A stretch of 23,058 nt of DNA from the NCBI RefSeq assembly GCF_938045595.1, contig NZ_CALIBB010000111.1, positions 1-23,058 on the forward strand, written 5' to 3'. This document shows, piece by piece, positions 22,633 to 23,058 of the stretch (position 1 is the first letter of the stretch; each line of letters opens with the position of its first letter). The notes beneath the pieces were generated by a model. That model was not told where the DNA came from. It was given only the letters and a program-made list of their open reading frames with translations, and did no database searches. The DNA comes from an uncultured Campylobacter sp. (lineage in GTDB: Bacteria; Campylobacterota; Campylobacteria; Campylobacterales; Campylobacteraceae). A program made the position numbers and the translations under genes.

Positions 22633-23058
22633 TCTGCGCGAGCTGGGCGAACTCGCGGTCGCATTTAGCGGCGGTACGGACAGCTCGCTGCTGCTACGCG
22701 CGGCGCACGACACGCTGGGTGAGCGTGCGATCGGCATAACGATCAGATCGCCCTATATGTCCTCGCGCGAGATCGCAGAAGCCATGGAATTTGCCCACGC
22801 CTACGGCATCCGCCACGAAATTTTAGAACTCGGCGTCGCAGAGGAGATCAAAGACAACCCAGAAAACCGCTGCTATCTGTGCAAAAAGGCGGTTTTTACG
22901 CGCCTGATAGAGCGCGCCCGTGAGCTTGGCTTTAGCCGCGTCGCAGACGGCACGAACCGAGACGATCTGGGCGAATACCGCCCTGGGCTCAAGGCAAAAG
23001 AGGAGCTAGGCGTACTCTCGCCGCTGATAAATTTAACCAAATCAGAAATCCGCGAGCT
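22604..23058 (+). CDS. larE: LarE, ATP-dependent sulphur transferase for the pincer cofactor (partial, runs off right edge)
   Basis: The visible 151 codons encode a PP-loop ATPase: FSGGTDSS at 21-28 is the pyrophosphate loop, followed by NPENRCYLCKK (85-95) with C90 and C93, and ADGTNRDDLGEYRPG (114-128). LarE adenylates the nickel-pincer precursor and replaces its carboxylates with thiocarboxylates. Some LarE proteins sacrifice a cysteine sulphur and others use a [4Fe-4S] cluster held by three cysteines. The missing C-terminal part would show which type this is. The ATG at 22604 lies inside larC in another frame, so the pair is translationally coupled. larB, which makes the precursor, is not in the window. 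Confidence 0.92.
   Translation, partial: MTKLEKLKADLRELGELAVAFSGGTDSSLLLRAAHDTLGERAIGITIRSPYMSSREIAEAMEFAHAYGIRHEILELGVAEEIKDNPENRCYLCKKAVFTRLIERARELGFSRVADGTNRDDLGEYRPGLKAKEELGVLSPLINLTKSEIRE

Overview
The window most likely comes from a Campylobacter species, or a close relative in Campylobacterota, with a fairly high GC content. The evidence is a nos gene order matching that of Wolinella succinogenes, a DcuB transporter, a NapL-like propeller protein, strong AAGGAG ribosome binding sites, and spacer DNA packed with AAATTTTA-type words. No rRNA, tRNA, insertion sequence or CRISPR array was seen.

Layout, left to right. Positions 1-2170 (minus strand) hold the start of an exported protein and a FecCD/FecE-type metal-chelate ABC permease and ATPase. 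Positions 2171-3036 are non-coding. Positions 3037-5757 (minus) encode a nickel CO dehydrogenase, CooS, with an unusual ~287-residue N-terminal extension that includes a histidine-rich 11-residue tandem repeat. Positions 5974-17974 (minus) are a complete clade II (Sec-exported) nitrous oxide reductase cluster: NapL-like propeller, nosZ, nosB, nosD, nosG, nosC1, nosC2, nosH, nosF, nosL, a 653-base gap, nosY and a second NosL-like gene. Divergent from this on the plus strand are dcuB (18270-19937, with its own terminator) and a nickel-pincer racemase operon larA-larC-larE (20144 to the window end).

How the parts fit together. NosZ reduces N2O in the periplasm. NosG and NosH probably carry quinol-derived electrons, and the monohaem cytochromes NosC1 and NosC2 probably pass them to the cytochrome c domain of NosZ. 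NosD, NosF, NosY and the NosL proteins mature the copper centres. DcuB and LarA suggest organic-acid metabolism, possibly racemisation of a hydroxy acid imported by or related to DcuB substrates. CooS and LarA both need nickel, and the nos genes need copper.

The most unusual signal runs across the whole window. The hexamer RAATTY (AAATTT, GAATTT, AAATTC, GAATTC) is very dense in spacers and in low-complexity protein inserts found in at least six unrelated genes, and much sparser in conserved coding sequence. RAATTY is the methylation site that marks DNA for natural transformation in C. jejuni, so these elements may act as a self-DNA uptake signature.
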